From positions 1,696,584 to 1,760,583 of the forward strand of contig MU004192.1 in NCBI GenBank assembly GCA_010093605.1: DNA of 64,000 bases, written 5' to 3'. Below, one piece after another: positions 11,704 through 22,543 of the stretch. The translations under genes were made by a program, and so were the position numbers. Below the pieces are notes generated by a model that worked only from the letters and a program-made list of their open reading frames with translations, searched no databases and had not been told where the DNA came from. This DNA comes from Lophium mytilinum. Lineage: Eukaryota; Ascomycota; Dothideomycetes; Mytilinidiales; Mytilinidiaceae. Every line of letters begins with the position of its first letter. Position 1 is the stretch's first letter.

Positions 11704-14003
11704 ATGCGGTTGTCCCTACTGATTCCTCTCTTCACGCTTACTTCATTATCACGATGCCATGAACAGCAACCGGTAGTAAACACACCACTGGGCACACTAG
11801 GCGGTCTTCATCTCCCGAAGTTTGACCAAGACGCATTCCTAGGAATACCATATGCGCTGCCTCCGACAAAACAATTGCGATTTGCACGCCCGCAGCCCTA
11901 CAATGTCACCTGGAAAGGCGTGAAAGATGTTACCTCATACGGCAAATCATGCTACGGCATGAGTAGCTTCTCCGATGGTCTCCCACTGGACGAAGATTGC
12001 CTCTTCCTCAACATTGTCAGGCCAGCAGAATCGAGCGGTGTCTACGAAAATGCATGGACTGGATTGAAAGAGAAGGTATCTGAAGGATTGGAATACGCGG
12101 GATTGGGCTCGTGGCTTGAAGATGGGGGAATCGCGCAACAGGTTCTTGACAAAGCGCCGGGAAAGAAGCTGCTCCCTGTGTTTATCTGGATTCATGGTGG
12201 AGGTAGGGTTGATCTTCGTCCATGATCCGCTTCAGATTTTGGAAATTGATGACAAGAGAAACTAATGTATGAGGCAGGATGGATCGGAGGAGGTTCTGCA
12301 GACCCTCGTTATAATCTCTCCTACCTCGTGGGCCAATCCGTGGAAATGGGCAAGCCGATGATTGGCATATCTTTGAACTATCGTATGCTAGGTTTTGGGT
12401 TTCTCTCTGGCGGGGATATGGAACCTACGGACTTCAATGCAGCCCTGAAAGATCAGAGATTGGCGCTCCAGTGGATTCACGATAATATTGCGGCGTTTGG
12501 GGGAGATCCGGGGCAGGTCACTCTCGCTGGGGAGTCGGCGGGCGCGTGGTCAACTGGATTCCAGCTTGTGGGTCATGGAGGGGATGCTGCGAAGAAGGGA
12601 TTATTCCAGCGTGCTATATTGCAGGTGAGCTGGTTTCAGTCCCGGGTTATTCACGAAGCTGACATCTGATAGAGTGGAAGCATGTATGGGAAGAAAAGTA
12701 GGTCAACCATGCCCAAAAGGGGGTCACGCCAGGAGACTAATTCACTCGCAGTCACTTCAAACGAGTTCTATACTAAACGTTACAATGAACTAGCAGAGGC
12801 GATGGGGTAAGTTGGCGTTCGCATTTACATCTCCGGGTTGCTGACACGGGACAAACAAGATGCGATACTTCGCCTAGCAAGCTCGACTGCCTCCGGGAGA
12901 TCCCACCAGACAAGCTCTTCGACTATTTCGTCGGCAACCTGCTGCAATACTTCTGGGATCCTACTCTGGACGGCGATTTCCTCATAAAAGAACCCTGGGA
13001 GCTGATGGAGAGCGGCCAGTTCGCCAAAGTCGACGTATTGATAGGCACCAACATGGTAAACCACAGAGCACGTCTACGTTCCAACTTTCACTGACTGCCA
13101 TCACAGGACGAATGCACATGCCCCACTCACGGTCCTCGAGGTTTCTTCAACACGACTGAGCAACTTCGAGACTTCTTGATAAGTACGTCTACCCCCTTTT
13201 GCCCCCTTCTTATTGCATCGCACTTCCTAACCCTCCCAGACGGTGCACCTCACTCACCCGAGTACCGCGTTCTCTCCCCTCTGCTCCCCCCTGAGCTAGC
13301 CGACCGCCTCCTTGAGGCCTACCCTGACACCCCCTCCGACGGCTGCCCCTTCAAAACCGGCCCCGAGCGCTTCGAAGAGCACGGGTACCAGTACAAGCGC
13401 GGGGCCGCGATGATTGGTGACTGGCTAATGCAGGCTGGGCGGCGGCATGTCGCACAGCAGTACGCGGATGTCGGAAAGAAGGTGTACTCATTCCATTTTG
13501 AGCAGGAACCGGTGCATGGGGTGGAGCACGGAGTTGTAGAAGAGTACCCAGTGGGCGTGGCGCATTTCACGGATGTAAGTGGTTAAGTGAACATGGGGAA
13601 GAAGGGGAGAGGGCTAATGTGGTTGTAGGTTGCGTATGTGTTTAACATCCCCGACCCAGAGTTAGTCAATCACTTTGGGGTTGATCCGGGGCATGTAGGA
13701 CTTGGGGAGTTGATGTCGAGGATGTGGATCTCGTTTGTCACGACGACGGATCCGAATAACCATGGCTGTAAGTGATTCTCTAGCAAGAAATAGGGGAGGT
13801 GCGCTGACAACGCGATAGTGGATGTTGGCAGTCTGAAGTGGCCGCTATATAAGCGCGAAGGGGGACAGAACATTATATTCAAGGCAAACGAAACGCGGAT
13901 TGAATCTGATGATTTCAGAAAAGAGGGAATGCGGTTCTGGGCAGAGACATGGAAACATACGAGTAAATCGATGCAAGAACACGAGCTGATGAGGGAGGTA
14001 TGA
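11704..14003 (+). CDS. Secreted type-B carboxylesterase
   Basis: Nine exons: 11704-12202, 12278-12624, 12673-12697, 12752-12806, 12860-13055, 13107-13182, 13240-13574, 13629-13767 and 13819-14003, coding for 618 aa. One exon is only 25 nt. The ATG at 11704 opens a hydrophobic signal peptide (MRLSLLIPLFTLTSLS), so the protein is probably secreted. The alpha/beta-hydrolase features are in order: IWIHGGG oxyanion loop (about residue 160-166), nucleophile elbow LAGESAGAW with Ser near residue 253, and the late GVAHFTD histidine. Several N-glycosylation sequons are present. It should hydrolyse an ester or lactone, which makes it a natural partner of the two BVMOs in this run, though a secreted enzyme would act outside the cell or on imported material's precursors. 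Confidence 0.93.
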
Positions 14004-14888
14004 TGGAGTTTCTTGCCAGGTAGTAGATCAGGGGGACTGATACGAGTTGGGATGACAATTCACTGTTAGAGAGCTTGACGCTTCCACTCAAGAAAAGGGG
14101 TAGTTGATTCACACCCCGTGACACCAGATAGATCCATAGAGACAAGAGTACATGCCAAGATCCAACGATACAAGCATGTTTCTCAAAATTCACAATCATG
14201 CATTATTCTATTTGCATGTCTCAAGCCCCACCGCAGCCGCAGAACACGAAATCACATGCCCTAAAATGCTCCGATCCCAGTAGTCGACATAAGCTCAGGC
14301 CCCTCCACGTGGGCGCCTCCCCGCCTTATTACCCCGCAGAGCGCCATCAGAATCCCCAGCTTTTGTGCGTTCCAGACGCTCTAGAACGTCGGGCCTAGCG
14401 TGCTCCCCAGCTCCCGGCCAGTATCCGCGATCCGGGTCGGTGCCCTGCGGATCTGGCGGAGCCCGAAAGCTCCCTGCCTTCCGCCCTGGACCCCACAGAT
14501 AACCTTTCGTCTTGTCCGCCACCCCGCGCCCGCGATACGGAGACTAGGATAGCGCTCGAGTCACATGGACGTGTGATGAAGGGGTGCGGGACGGCATCTT
14601 CGACGGTACGGACCTGCCGTAGAGGGGTGGGTGGCAAAGCGTGAGGGTAAGGTGATGGTTCGAGAGCGGCGCAAGCAGAGCGGAGAAGCATATCGCGACG
14701 CCGGCTGAGCGTAGGATCCGACCAATGGGGCGCTGATAAAGCAGCGTGGCTTAGGGCTCGTCGTATACATCCGACGAGCCTTTCGCAACTGTATAAATCT
14801 TTACTGTCAAACTTCTTCAAGCATCGTCAACTTTCCGCATTCTTTAAATTTCAAGCTCAAGGCTAGGGACTAGAAAGAAACCACAACA
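14004..14888. promoter_or_regulatory. Upstream region of the dioxygenase gene
   Basis: The region contains ACCCCGCA at 14331-14338 (the shared TGCGGGG word) and a TATA-like TATAAA at 14792-14797, about 95 bp before the dioxygenase ATG. Antisense ORFs in 14295-14820 are proline/arginine-rich and not convincing. Confidence 0.4.
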
Positions 14889-15800
14889 ATGGCAGTCCCA
14901 GAGACAGTGCATGCAACAGAGGCAGTCCAGGGAGAAGGCACTCCTACTAAGTACGTTCCGAGGAAGACTGGCCGCGCTCCCTGCTTCTTCGTCTCTCACG
15001 GCGCTGGCCCCTTCGCCATCCTCAACGCGCCCTTCCAACTGCAGCTCGTCGACCTCTGCGAGAAGACCCGCTGGGTGCTGGATGGCTGGAAGGGCGTCAT
15101 CCTCGTCACCGCGCACTGGGTAACCGACCAACCGCACATCTCATCCGGCCCCAAGCCGCACATCTACTACGACTACATCGACGGCCTCGACGGCATTCCC
15201 CCAGAAGCGTGGGAGATCAAGTACGAAAGCCGCGGCGACACCGAGTGCGCGCATGAGATCAAGAAGCGACTCGACAAGCAGGGCTTCAACTGCGTGCTCG
15301 ACGACGAGCGGGGCTGGGACCACGGCGTGTGGGTGCCGATGAAGCTGCTCCGCCCCGACGGCGACCTCCCCATCGTGCAGGTCAGCGTGCCGGGCAACAT
15401 GGGCGAGAAGGAGACCCCCGAGGCCCTTAAGCTCGGCGCCGCGCTCGAGAGCTTCCGCGACGACGGCTGGGTTATCCTCGGCAGCGGTTCGAGCTACCAT
15501 AACTTCGATGCTGTCATCCCCGCGATTATGGGCGTGCCGGGAGCGAAGGACGCGCCGGACAATAGGCCGTTTGAGGCGGCGTTGCAGAAGGTCGCGTTCA
15601 CCGAGGATGTGGAGGAGAGGCGGAGGCTGATGCTCACGTGGCGGGATTGGTTCCCGGAACATGACGTTGTCCAGCCTCTAGGGAAGGCGGAGCATTTCAT
15701 GCCGTTCATTGTGAATATTGGGGCGAGTGGTGGGGATAAGGGGGAGTTGTTGGGGACGTGGGATCTATTTGGGACAAAGATGACGAGTTATGTTTGGTAG
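14889..15800 (+). CDS. DODA-type extradiol ring-opening dioxygenase
   Basis: This is a single-exon, 303-aa gene. Enzymes of this class III LigB-like family use a non-haem metal to open catechol-type rings (the plant member makes betalamic acid from DOPA). The metal and catalytic histidines are visible in FVSHGAGP (His37), LVTAHWVT (near residue 79), DHGVWVPM and, late, AEHFMPF; the LGSGSSYHN strand is also typical. The coding DNA is GC-rich with a C/G third-base bias, stronger than in its neighbours. Being intronless among heavily split genes is mildly unusual, and horizontal acquisition is one possible explanation, but fungal members of the family are often intron-poor. Its presence supports an aromatic or quinonoid intermediate in the pathway. 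Confidence 0.94.
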   Translation: MAVPETVHATEAVQGEGTPTKYVPRKTGRAPCFFVSHGAGPFAILNAPFQLQLVDLCEKTRWVLDGWKGVILVTAHWVTDQPHISSGPKPHIYYDYIDGLDGIPPEAWEIKYESRGDTECAHEIKKRLDKQGFNCVLDDERGWDHGVWVPMKLLRPDGDLPIVQVSVPGNMGEKETPEALKLGAALESFRDDGWVILGSGSSYHNFDAVIPAIMGVPGAKDAPDNRPFEAALQKVAFTEDVEERRRLMLTWRDWFPEHDVVQPLGKAEHFMPFIVNIGASGGDKGELLGTWDLFGTKMTSYVW

Positions 15801-16126
15801 GGTGCTTGTGTGTATGGGCTTTTAGGGGGGCCTTTTGAGATTGGATACTTTGACCTGGGGTGTCAGATTCTAGATTAGGAGTATAGCTGTATCATGTCAT
15901 GTTCATGCGAATGAAGTAGTCAATTGTCCAACACCTCGATCCAAGTGAGAACGTGAACAGGACGTGAATCATGTATGAATGATAGTATTGGAAAGCGACG
16001 AGAAAGATTTAACTCCTAGCTATGCTGCGTTGCGGACGTCAAAGTGATTGAAAAGGGCGCCGTGTTGCCTCATGACGCCAAAGTCTCCAAGACGCCTGTG
16101 TAAACATGTTTTTTCCCACCCATAGT
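15801..16126. other. Convergent intergenic spacer
   Basis: This 3' spacer between convergent genes holds nothing recognisable beyond AT-rich sequence expected for polyadenylation. Confidence 0.4.
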
Positions 16127-18380
16127 TCACATTTCCGATCCGTCCATTGCCCAAATACTCCAATGTTTGAGAACATCCCATCCTACAGGTCGCACCCTCC
16201 GTCTCCATACAAACCGTTCCGTCTCTTGTGGAGCGTCCTCCATCTCTTTATCCATGTTGTGGACAGCAGGATGACCGCCATTTGAATGCTCGTTCAATGA
16301 TGAGTTTGACGTCGATCTAAGCTCGCGCGTCCGCTTGCCCAGGGTCGACTGAAGTGGTTTCCCAGACGGCGTCGACGTCCTTCGGGTCACTCTCGGCTGT
16401 GCCGTCGGTGTCCCAGGAAGAGACGGTGGTCTCGACCCTATAAGAGGCTCTGCGTATATCTCACCTAGCTCGTAGGACTTCCACCCCAGTCCTATGAGTT
16501 TAAGGTGGCCCCACGCTTCGTTGTCGCCGAGTGTGAGACCGATCTTCTCGATGTGCACACTTTCGTCAAGTTCTACGACTTCGCACAGCGGACGTGACCT
16601 CAGTGGAACTAGTAAGCCATGTGTATTTGCCTTTACGGGTTTGGGCGGCCCGCTGTTGGAATTAGGAGGGTATATGGGGACGAGGAGTCGGATCGCGACC
16701 AGGTTGCGGAGGAAGGGTATCAGGAGAGTCATGGTGTCGAAACTAGACGTTTCAGTTGCGTATCCAAGCTGCACGAGGTTCGGACACGTGTGCACGAGGC
16801 GTGCAATCATGGAGGTGGAGAGGTGCCATGTTGCGGAGAGGAGGAGATGAGTCAGCCACTGCCCGTGATTTGAGAGGATCGTCGTGAAGTAGTTGTCTTT
16901 GAGGTAGCTCTGAGTCTTGGGATCGTCGGCGAATGTTGGCGAGGGGTGTGATGTGCCGTTGGGTAGCACTCGGATAGTATCCATGTCGTGGTCTACCGAA
17001 CCTCGCCTAAAAATTGCCGGCGGTGATGCAGAGGGCCGCTCGATGTAATATCTGGCATCGTGGTTGACGAAATAAATTTGCTCGAGTCCCATCATCGAAC
17101 CCAGGAAGTCGCAATGCGCCCGAGATATCTTGTCATGTCTCATGACTTTGAAACCGGGTTTCGCGATTGGTGAAGGGTGGCGAGAATTTGCGGAGGGGTT
17201 GTGAAATATCATCGAAAAGGTACAACTGGAACTGTTCAGAATGGTGACCTCTTCAATGCGCTCTTGATCTATGGCCCGGTACAGATCATCGGTAGTTTCA
17301 GTGTGGAGGTTCTGAAATGCCAGTTTCTTGATTCTTAGTCGAGATGACCCAGTTGATCGCTTAAAGTAGTCGTGAAGTCGAACGCAGGGCTTTTTGGAGT
17401 CTACCATCCGAGGTGACCATTGCATTCTCAGATCCTGAAGCTTTCTGCTGCAAAGCAATGTCGAGATATCGTCCTGATTCAGTGAAGGGTCGATGTTGGT
17501 CACGGATAAGGCAACAAGGTGCGGCATGACGGGGACAACAGTGACAGGCTGTGTGCCCCGGGTTGACGGAAATCGCAAATGTAAGGCTGAGATTTTCAAG
17601 TTCGCTAGACCCAGGTACACGGTGTCTAGCATTCTGATATCGAGTTCCCAGCTGTGAGCGAATCAGGTCAGCCTTCTGCAATGTTGGGTGAAGTTTGTTT
17701 CGAAATACGTTCATGACACTATCGGGTATCTAGGGGCTCGCGGATGACGTGGATGACGTAGAGATTCAACTCAAAATTGATGGCTCTCACGTACCTGAAC
17801 TCTTGTAATCTTGTCGTCTTGTCCAAAGCAGCTCTTACAGCAATGTTCAGGATTGTCAGGCGATCCATAACGAAATCGTTGGAATGCCTTTGAATGGTAT
17901 CCTCTTTCCAGACGCCTCGTAATGTGAGAGAATGAACCATCGGACCGAGATTGCCTCTGACCAGCGAATTGAGACCAGTCGCGAAAGCGCTTCCACGTCC
18001 ACCGGTAGGTAATTTCTGATTATGGGGGCTTTCCTCGCCCGTGCTCAAGACGAGAGTCTCGTAGAGCAGTGGCACAGCCATGTAATTGAGGACTCGACAT
18101 GTTGAACATACTCGCGCAAGATCGGCGGCAGTGTCTATCTATGAAGCAGCAAACAACGCCAGTCAGTGGATGAACTCTGAAGCGACACTGATGAGCAAAG
18201 CCTATGACTCGATGAACTCACATATGAAACTATCAACGCGATTATCTTCAGTGGGAGCTGGACAAGAGAGGCCGGACGGGCCGACAATGGCGACTCGCTG
18301 CCGATGCTGTCGCTGGAAGTCAACATGAGCGATCTGATAGCCACCATGGCGGCCGGTCGTCTTTTGCGGGGCTCCGGCAT
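16127..18380 (-). CDS. F-box protein with leucine-rich/hydrophobic repeats
   Basis: Three exons on the minus strand (18380-18222, 18138-17795, 17651-16127) join in phase to 675 aa. The N-terminus carries an F-box-like stretch, LVQLPLKIIALIVSY, followed after the first intron by DTAADLARVCSTCRVLN, the usual second half of a fungal F-box. The next ~350 residues have spaced leucine-rich strands such as LHLRF, LVALSVTNI and LQDLRM, as in substrate-binding domains of SCF ubiquitin-ligase adaptors. The last 150 residues are Pro/Ser/Thr-rich and probably disordered. The start is uncertain: an ATG frame at 18834-18400 on the same strand, proline-rich, could be an upstream exon. The gene interrupts the enzyme run and need not be part of it. 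Confidence 0.8.
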
Positions 18381-19053
18381 TCCTTATGATGCAGTGAAGC
18401 TACCCCTGTATCCAGACTACGCTTAGAGCGTGCTTAGCCGACGTTAGCCACCGGGGAGCTGCATGCAAAGAGAAAATAGTGCGGAGTGTCGTCGGTTTCG
18501 CGGTATCGTGAGGGTTGCTGCTGCACTGTGAGGTGGGTGGAGGGAGGCAGGAGGGGAGCGGGTCATGGGCGGAGAAGTCGTGTTCTCGTCTCGACTCTCT
18601 CTCTCTGCCGCACTGAGGATATTTTGGCGCTAGGCCCATCGACGACGGCCTAATTGGCATAGGCGGTGGGCTGGAAGGTGGCGGAAAAGCTGTGGGCGGC
18701 GCTTCGTACGAATTGAAATCAAAGGGGGAGAGTCTGGGGATCGCTGCTAGGGTTCCCCGCACGGGGGTGGTCAATGCACCGGGGTCCGGGGAAGCGGTAT
18801 GAATGCGCATGGGCGAGGCGTGGTTTGACTGCATTGATTTTAGTCAGCAGGAAATGGTACTTCTGACGAATGTAGCTGCAGAGTCTGGTGTTATTTTCAC
18901 AGATATACGCCTTTGTACCGCTGAAGGTGGTCTATGCAATAATTCTCGACAGAAGCCTATTTGCAACTCTCGACAAACGAACCAGGATCGCTCGGACGTC
19001 ACGCGGCGTCCTGCAACGCCTTCATCATCGGCCCGGAGTCCTGTGCAGCCGGA
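18381..19053. other. Upstream of the F-box gene; possible extra exon
   Basis: A 144-codon minus-strand ATG frame (18834-18400) with a proline-rich sequence lies here. It may be an N-terminal exon of the F-box gene or leader sequence. I could not place a convincing splice joining the two. Confidence 0.3.
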
Positions 19054-19624
19054 TTAGCAAATCTGCGTCTATGCAAGGTTTATGCACGACACGTGACTCG
19101 GGACGGATGGAATGAGGATTTCTGACTTACACCCCACACCTGGAAATATTTGATGCGCACGTTGTCGGTGCCAACGTCCTTGAAGACTATCCGCGCGATC
19201 AGATTGCCGTCAATTCTGATGTTGTTCTTGTGCAGCACGATGCTAGCATCCCCGATTGCGAGTAGGTCTGAACCGTCATCCGTGCTTGTGTATACCTTCA
19301 CCAGTTTGTGCATCCGCTCCTTCACCACGTCCCAAGCGCGTTCTCTCGAGCTTGTGATTTCTGGCGCAAGTCAGCCTGCGAAGCTGCACTGGTCCTCTTC
19401 TTGAAGTGGAAACGGGCATGCTCAATCGTACCGTCGACCCCTGTGAATTTGGAGCTGGAAGTAATGAAGGTTCCGTCAGGCGTGAAGATTCTATCGGCAA
19501 GCTTCTGTCCGGCATCTGCTGTGTTCTCGTCTAGAATCTCGAAGAAATCGTCCAAGAGTGCTTTTGTGCTGGGTGCAACGCCGATTGACGGCCATTCCGT
19601 GTGGGTGGTTGCGAGATCTGGCAT
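19054..19624 (-). CDS. SnoaL-like (NTF2-fold) protein
   Basis: Modelled with three exons on the minus strand: 19624-19432, 19360-19131 and 19068-19054, giving 145 aa. The first join uses a gtacga donor and a cag acceptor and restores the run FTGVDEITSSRERAW, which matches the common layout of fungal SnoaL-like proteins (a short helix with S-R-E-x-A-W after the first sheet). The last strand ends IKYFQVWG. A strong gtaagt donor directly after it supports a tiny final exon encoding four residues. If that intron is retained, the frame would stop at 19080 instead. Proteins of this fold include cyclases, isomerases and hydratases of secondary metabolism; the exact reaction here is unknown. It lies between the F-box gene and the 21.3-kb SDR. 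Confidence 0.75.
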
Positions 19625-21282
19625 GATTTCGGTCTGTGAGGTGTGAATGTAGAGGAGGAAGGCTCTGTTTCCTTCGATACAGAGAGGACAGTAGGTGGCT
19701 AAGCTCAAAGGTGAGCGGTGTCTTGATATCTCTGTACCATGTCGGCTCCCACGGGAGTTGCTTGGCCCCGTCCCTCCTTACGGCTACGTGGATCATCCGA
19801 AGGCTTGCATGACTGACCCGGTAATTCTATTAAGGTGAAGCCAATGGGGCAATTCATTCCCTGCGCGAGTGGTAGCACCGTGCCTTAGCGAGCTGTGTTG
19901 GTGTTTCGCATGAATGCATCTTGATTACTTCCTAGTCACGAGGAGTATGGCGAGATCGGCTCCGCATATATATTCACCTTGAGGCGCTCTTTTCGGACAT
20001 CCTCGGTCAAATGAGGGGATGCTTTGTTCGGGCTTCCCAAGAGCAGTTATCATTACCATTGGTCTTATAAGGCGAATCCTTTCAGTCTCGCTATCACCAT
20101 ACGCCTTAGATACCACTGAAGAGATCTCAATCATTCGGTCGCCTTGCTCTCACACATCGGTTCTCATGATATTTATGTACACGATAGTTTCTTTATGGGA
20201 GATGCCGAGTTTAGCCATCCCGATGCCATAGCCTGAATATATCAGGATATCAATGTGCCACAGTGGTGAAGTTTCATTCATTGCTGAAACCAAACAAATC
20301 TATAGACGTGAGGAATCACCAATTCATCGCCATACTTTTAATCGATCAAAACTGCATGTGAAACAAAGTTCACTTCCACGGAAATTCGAAGGCATCTTCA
20401 CTTCCGTACGGAATAGCTGTGGCCCGGCACCCAGCCCTAGCCTCGCTTCAGTGAAATGAAGTGGGTCTCTTCAACCTGGTTTTAAACTCAACGAGCGTTC
20501 ATTGGGCAAGCTAAAAATCATATTCTCGTAGAGTTGAGCTATGCCTAAGTTGCTGCTAGTCTTGCGACTTAATTGGTGAATGCATATTAAGCTTTTCCTC
20601 GGAAGTTATCATAGGCTCGGTATTAAAGCGGTATTGAGCTGAGTGGCTCCATAAGCGAGGATTCATACGTTGTCGACTTTGAGCTTGTGAGTAGCACTGA
20701 AGTGTCTCTCAGCTAATCTTGGGCAAATTGAATTACTATCAGCTGTCATGCTTTCTATCACCCCCTTCCAAGAAACCGAGGGACCAAATTTGCAAGCACA
20801 GTATACTAAGTACTAGTTTGAACTTTATGATTGCACGAGTTTACGATCCACTAAGGGCAATATCCTTGAGGTACTTTTTTCTTGGAAAGACTTAAGTAAT
20901 AACTTGCTATATCATTGCCAGTCTAGCTGGCCCTCGTGACTGCTAAAAGAGTTTTTGAGAGACTAACAAAGTAAGGGAAGACTGAACCGTTTCGTTAAAC
21001 TTTCAGAGGCGCAGGTGCAACTGTGCTGCCCAATCTGCTGGAAGCACTCAAATCCAAGCTCTACGATCACGTTCTTACTGCGGGGTAGGAGCTCATGTCG
21101 AAGCCGCACTGGTTCCCTCGTGCCGGGTACACACTATGCCTTTTGAAGAAAGCTAACCCTGTGCATAGTCCCAGAGACTAAGATATATACTGGTGTAAAG
21201 CATTCTCAGGATGAGAAAAGTACAGTCTTACCCAAATCATTTACGTAGCTATCAACTTCAAACCCCAGTCAACCCGAAAAGT
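19625..21282. promoter_or_regulatory. Long divergent intergenic region, SnoaL-like / SDR
   Basis: About 1.66 kb with no gene recognised; the short frames inside it show no family. Close to the SDR start it holds TGCGGGGT (21079-21086) and CGTGCCGG (21119-21126), two words shared with other promoters of this run. Confidence 0.4.
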
Positions 21283-22259
21283 ATGTCGACAGCAAGAGAC
21301 GCAAAAGTGGCATTGGTCACTGGTGGAGGTAGCTTCCCATCAGTTCTTCACAATCACTTCATGCTAACAAAGACCAGGATCTGGGATGGGCAAAGCCGTC
21401 GTCGAATACCTCGCCTCCGAAGGCTGGAAAGTGTCGATCGCAGATATCGACGAGAAATCCGGCACTGCAGTCGCAAAAGCCACTGGCGGACTGTTCAACA
21501 AAACTGATGTCTCAAACTACGATGACATGCTGAAAGCATTCTCAAGCACCTTCGAGAAATGGAACCGTCTGGACTTCGGTCAGTAGTCCCTTTTCTAAGC
21601 CATTCGCATAGTTCCCTCTTGTTGACGACTTGCGAGTGTGAAAGTGTTTGCGAATGCTGGGATTCTAGATCCCACCGACTTCTATGCTGAATCCGCCCTT
21701 CCCCCACCAAAACCCAGCTACAAGTCCACGGACGTGAATTTGAACGGCGCAATCAACTCCGTGTACCTTTCCATGCATTACATGCGCAAGAACCCTGTCC
21801 CGGGCGGCTTCATTCTCGTTACAGGGTCAGGTAAGCCGACTTCTCCCTAAACAAAGTCAGCCGCTAAGTCGCCCTACCATTCCAGCCGCAGGCATCTATG
21901 CCAACGCAGCAATGCCCACCTACGGCGCCGCCAAACACGGTGTTGTCGGCCTCGTGCGCGGTGCTGGACGGCGGCTTGCAAAAGAGAACATCAGGGTTAG
22001 CACGATCCTACCTGGTCCCGTGAATACTAATATTACCACGTCGACAACTGTCGAGATTGTCCCCGGGGGAGTGAATCCATTTGGGGACGATGTGTGGACG
22101 ACTACGCAGAATATTATCGACGCGGCGATGCAGCTTTATAATGATCCGGAGGCTGGAGGAAAGGTGCTGGAGGTTAGTAAGGGGAACTTCTATGAGAGAG
22201 AGCAGCCGGATTGGGCAGATGAACTGATGAAGAAGGTATTGATGGGGACGGTGTATTAG
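21283..22259 (+). CDS. Short-chain dehydrogenase/reductase (first)
   Basis: Four exons (21283-21328, 21378-21578, 21645-21830, 21886-22259) code for 268 aa, a classical SDR length. It should oxidise a secondary alcohol or reduce a ketone with NAD(P). The cofactor loop TGGGSGMGK is built across the first intron, the aspartate in ADIDEKSG after strand 2 favours NAD, the NAG motif lies in FANAGILD, and the catalytic Ser and Tyr-x3-Lys are in VTGSAAG and YGAAKHG. The intron positions and phases are clean. Its divergent neighbour is the SnoaL-like gene, and the KstD-like flavoprotein converges with it from the right. Confidence 0.94.
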
Positions 22260-22543
22260 GTTTTGCGGCATGGGAACGCAGGCTTGGTGAGTGAGAGGGG
22301 GTCTGAGAAGAGAGTAGCAAAATAGCATACACTGTATGGACAGCTGCTCAGACCTTCTATCTGCTTCAGTTTCCTAGTATTCCCAAATCAGTCCGACCAT
22401 AGTACTTCGCTTTATAGCATCATTCGCGTTTCAGTTGAGGTCGTCGATTCGTAATGCAAGATGTATAAATAGATCAGAAGGTGCGCAAGTGAAGTTTCAT
22501 AGACTATCTGCACAAATCCTAGCTACGACATGTCAAAGAAAGA

